DNA from: CAYGKP01 sp964350605 | GTDB lineage: Bacteria > Bacteroidota > Bacteroidia > Cytophagales > JAAEPT01 | Length of the DNA: 8,293 bases | Assembly (NCBI GenBank): GCA_964350605.1 | Contig: CAYGKP010000106.1 | Coordinates: forward strand, 1 to 8,293 | Reading direction: 5' to 3' | Shown: piece by piece, positions 7,186-8,293 of the stretch | Layout: each line of letters starts with the position of its first letter | Numbering within the stretch: the stretch's first letter is position 1 | The notes under the pieces: model-generated | Told to the model about the DNA's origin: nothing | Databases searched by the model: none | Seen by the model: only the letters and a program-made list of their open reading frames with translations | Translations under genes and position numbers: made by a program

Positions 7186-7216
7186 CAAAGATAGCGGCGG
7201 GTGTCCGCCTTGCAAC
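7186..7216 (-). promoter_or_regulatory. Strong Bacteroidota-type promoter upstream of the MORN-repeat gene
   Basis: On the minus strand GTTG (7216-7213) is followed by 19 nt and then TATCTTTG (7193-7186), a perfect TAnnTTTG -7 element with the expected -33 TTG spacing for the Bacteroidota primary sigma factor. The -7 element ends 16 nt before ATG 7169, so the leader would be only about 10 nt, which is short but not unusual in the phylum, where Shine-Dalgarno sites are often absent. It supports the chosen start. Confidence 0.65.
7196..7209. repeat. GC hairpin inside the promoter spacer
   Basis: GGCGG (7196-7200) and CCGCC (7205-7209) form a perfect 5-bp inverted repeat around GTGT. It sits exactly between the -33 and -7 elements of the MORN-gene promoter, a place where a repressor operator would act. 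It is short enough to be chance in GC-rich DNA. Confidence 0.3.
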
Positions 7217-7248
7217 GTGCCAGCATGGCACTACTCCGCGGTGTCCGC
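7200..7248. repeat. Direct repeat of GGTGTCCGC, 40 bp apart
   Basis: The 9-mer GGTGTCCGC occurs at 7200-7208 and again at 7240-7248, a spacing of 40 bp, about four helical turns. The two copies flank the hairpin and -33 element in the kynA/MORN gap; the second copy runs into the kynA stop codon. It may be a pair of binding sites or chance. Confidence 0.3.
7217..7231. repeat. Hairpin downstream of kynA, next to the -33 element
   Basis: GTGCCA (7217-7222) and TGGCAC (7226-7231) are exact reverse complements around a 3-nt loop, 16 nt after the kynA stop codon. In the kynA transcript it would form a 6-bp stem, but no U-tract follows, so it is at best a weak terminator or a 3' stabilising stem. 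It abuts the TTG of the next promoter and could equally be an operator. Confidence 0.35.
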
Positions 7249-8216
7249 TAGGCAAGCATCACGTTCTCGACCCAGGAGCGGCCCCAGTCGTTCAGTTCGC
7301 TTTCGGTCCACAAGGCCGGGTAGAACACCTGGCGTTGGAACCGTGGAGGCAGGTATTCCTTCCAATTGGTGCCGCCCGTGCCGCGTACCGCCGCCTTGCC
7401 CCGCGTGAGGTACTTCTCAGCATAACGTAGATGCATCAGGTTCCAGTTGATGTTCGCGTTCACGTCGAGCCCTCGCATCTGTTCGATGAGTGCCTCGTCG
7501 AGCTGCTCGGTAGGCGAAAGCGACTTGTAGCGTGACCAAAGGTTGCGCTGGCGAAACTCGTTCCCCTTCCGATTGATCAGCTTGGAATACTTGTCTTCGA
7601 ACTGGGCCAAGGTCAAGGTCTTGTTTCCCTTCGGGTCGGTCGCCCCTTGGCGCCAGTACAGGAAGGGCGACATCTCCTCAATCGGGCTGTCCTCCTGGAA
7701 ATCCGCGCGCTTGTCGTGGGCCACCAGGTTGCGGAATGGCGTGGACCACAGCTCGATCAATCGATACTGTACCGACTGGAACCCGGAGGCGGGCACCAGG
7801 GCCTTGCGGAACGCCAAGAACTGCTCGTGGGCCATGCCGTGGGCCAGGATTTCGAAAGTGGAAATCAGGTGCTTCCAGTAGATGTTGATGCGGCTGAGTT
7901 TCTCGGTAAAGAACTCGGCGGTCAGCTTTTCGTGGAAGCCGATCTGTTCCATCTCGTGCATGATGAGCTTGAAATGCAGCTCGGTGATCTGATGGTAGAT
8001 GATGAACACCATCTCGTCGGGGTACTTGGTGCGCGGCTTCTGCAAATTCAGCAGCGCATCGACCCCCACGTAGTCCCAGTAATTCAAAAAATACCCGTAG
8101 AGCATGCCCTCCAGGTGGTCCTTGAGGTCTTCGCCTACACTCTCGTGCTTCTCTTGCAGGCGAAGGAGCAAGTCGCTGATTTGCTCGTCGGGCTCGAACG
8201 GATGGGGCTGATCCAT
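7248..8216 (-). CDS. kynA: Tryptophan 2,3-dioxygenase family protein
   Basis: The enzyme opens the indole ring of L-tryptophan with O2 to give N-formylkynurenine, the first step of the kynurenine pathway, using a heme in the cytoplasm. The 322-aa product has no signal peptide. Family motifs are in order: DEMVFIIYHQITELHFKL at 67-84, with His75 matching the distal active-site His; ASGFQSVQYRLIE at 143-155, with Arg152 matching the Arg that binds the substrate carboxylate; WNLMHLRYAEKYL at 258-270, with His262 as the likely proximal heme ligand; and RGTGGTNWKEYLP at 278-290, with the GTGG loop and its following Thr. Length is normal to slightly long. Small departures from the Proteobacterial enzymes are HFKL for LWFKL and GTGGTNW for GTGGSSG. 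ATG 8216 is used; a frame continuing upstream to 8259 is a different frame. No other kynurenine-pathway gene is in the window, so catabolic versus NAD-biosynthetic use cannot be told. Confidence 0.93.
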   Translation of the reverse strand: MDQPHPFEPDEQISDLLLRLQEKHESVGEDLKDHLEGMLYGYFLNYWDYVGVDALLNLQKPRTKYPDEMVFIIYHQITELHFKLIMHEMEQIGFHEKLTAEFFTEKLSRINIYWKHLISTFEILAHGMAHEQFLAFRKALVPASGFQSVQYRLIELWSTPFRNLVAHDKRADFQEDSPIEEMSPFLYWRQGATDPKGNKTLTLAQFEDKYSKLINRKGNEFRQRNLWSRYKSLSPTEQLDEALIEQMRGLDVNANINWNLMHLRYAEKYLTRGKAAVRGTGGTNWKEYLPPRFQRQVFYPALWTESELNDWGRSWVENVMLA

Positions 8217-8235
8217 GCCCGAAAGGTAACCAGAA

Positions 8236-8251
8236 GGCGGGATATCCCGCC
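8236..8251. repeat. Perfect 16-bp palindrome upstream of kynA
   Basis: GGCGGGATATCCCGCC is its own reverse complement and ends 19 bp before the kynA start codon. It could be an operator dyad controlling kynA or a copy of a dispersed intergenic palindrome; no U-tract follows on either strand. The remaining bases to the right edge (8252-8293) show no supportable gene. Confidence 0.5.
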
Positions 8252-8293
8252 CTCAGCAAACCTCAGACTGGTTGTGGGGGCCCCGCTGGGCAC

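Noticed and set aside
8221..8228. TACCTTTC on the minus strand as a -7 element for kynA
   Set aside because: It lies only 4 nt before the ATG and has no TTG at the right distance upstream.
7678..8259. Minus-strand frame of 193 codons
   Set aside because: It is an out-of-frame shadow of kynA with an Arg/Pro/Ala-rich product and no motif.
8253..8293. Possible 3' end of another minus-strand gene at the right edge
   Set aside because: Two frames reach a stop (8263 and 8253), but only about ten codons are visible, too few to support a gene.

Overview
The window looks like a chromosomal segment of a GC-rich member of the Bacteroidota. Three things suggest this. Six of the seven signal-peptide or start calls are secreted proteins whose hydrophobic leader ends in Ala-Gln, a common leader ending in this phylum. 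A perfect TAnnTTTG promoter element with an upstream TTG at 19 bp lies in front of the MORN-repeat gene. The protein families (secreted vWA, YwqK/MORN_2 repeats, two-domain 'VDGD...PPNTAAV' secreted proteins) are ones I associate with Bacteroidota. I cannot place it below phylum level. All eight supported genes are on the minus strand, so transcription runs from the right edge to the left edge; the long plus-strand frames are antisense shadows.

Right part (about 5320-8293): a complete tryptophan 2,3-dioxygenase gene (kynA, 8216 to 7248), then a 78-bp gap holding two small hairpins, a repeated 9-mer and a strong Bacteroidota-type promoter, then a 616-aa protein (7169 to 5319) with about 13 MORN_2/YwqK-type repeats fused to a C-terminal region that looks like an outer-membrane beta-barrel. 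A perfect 16-bp palindrome (8236-8251) lies just upstream of kynA.

Middle (4713-5318): an AT-rich gap with a perfect 8-bp inverted repeat, a small CoA-binding (Rossmann) protein (5194 to 4829), and a 116-bp gap with a candidate promoter.

Left part (1-4712): a tightly packed five-gene cluster, read leftward: a secreted vWA-domain protein, three tandem paralogous secreted proteins of 270, 267 and 264 aa, and an S41-type peptidase homologue that runs off the left edge. Gaps are 8 nt, two ATGA stop/start overlaps, and 3 nt, so this is almost certainly one operon. All five products carry signal peptides, so any joint function is in the periplasm, at the outer membrane or outside the cell. The three paralogs share a two-domain plan and a conserved cysteine pair but have diverged strongly. 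This vWA, paralog triplet and S41 module is the best candidate for an undescribed system here; its function is not readable from sequence. No RNA genes, insertion sequences or CRISPR arrays were seen.
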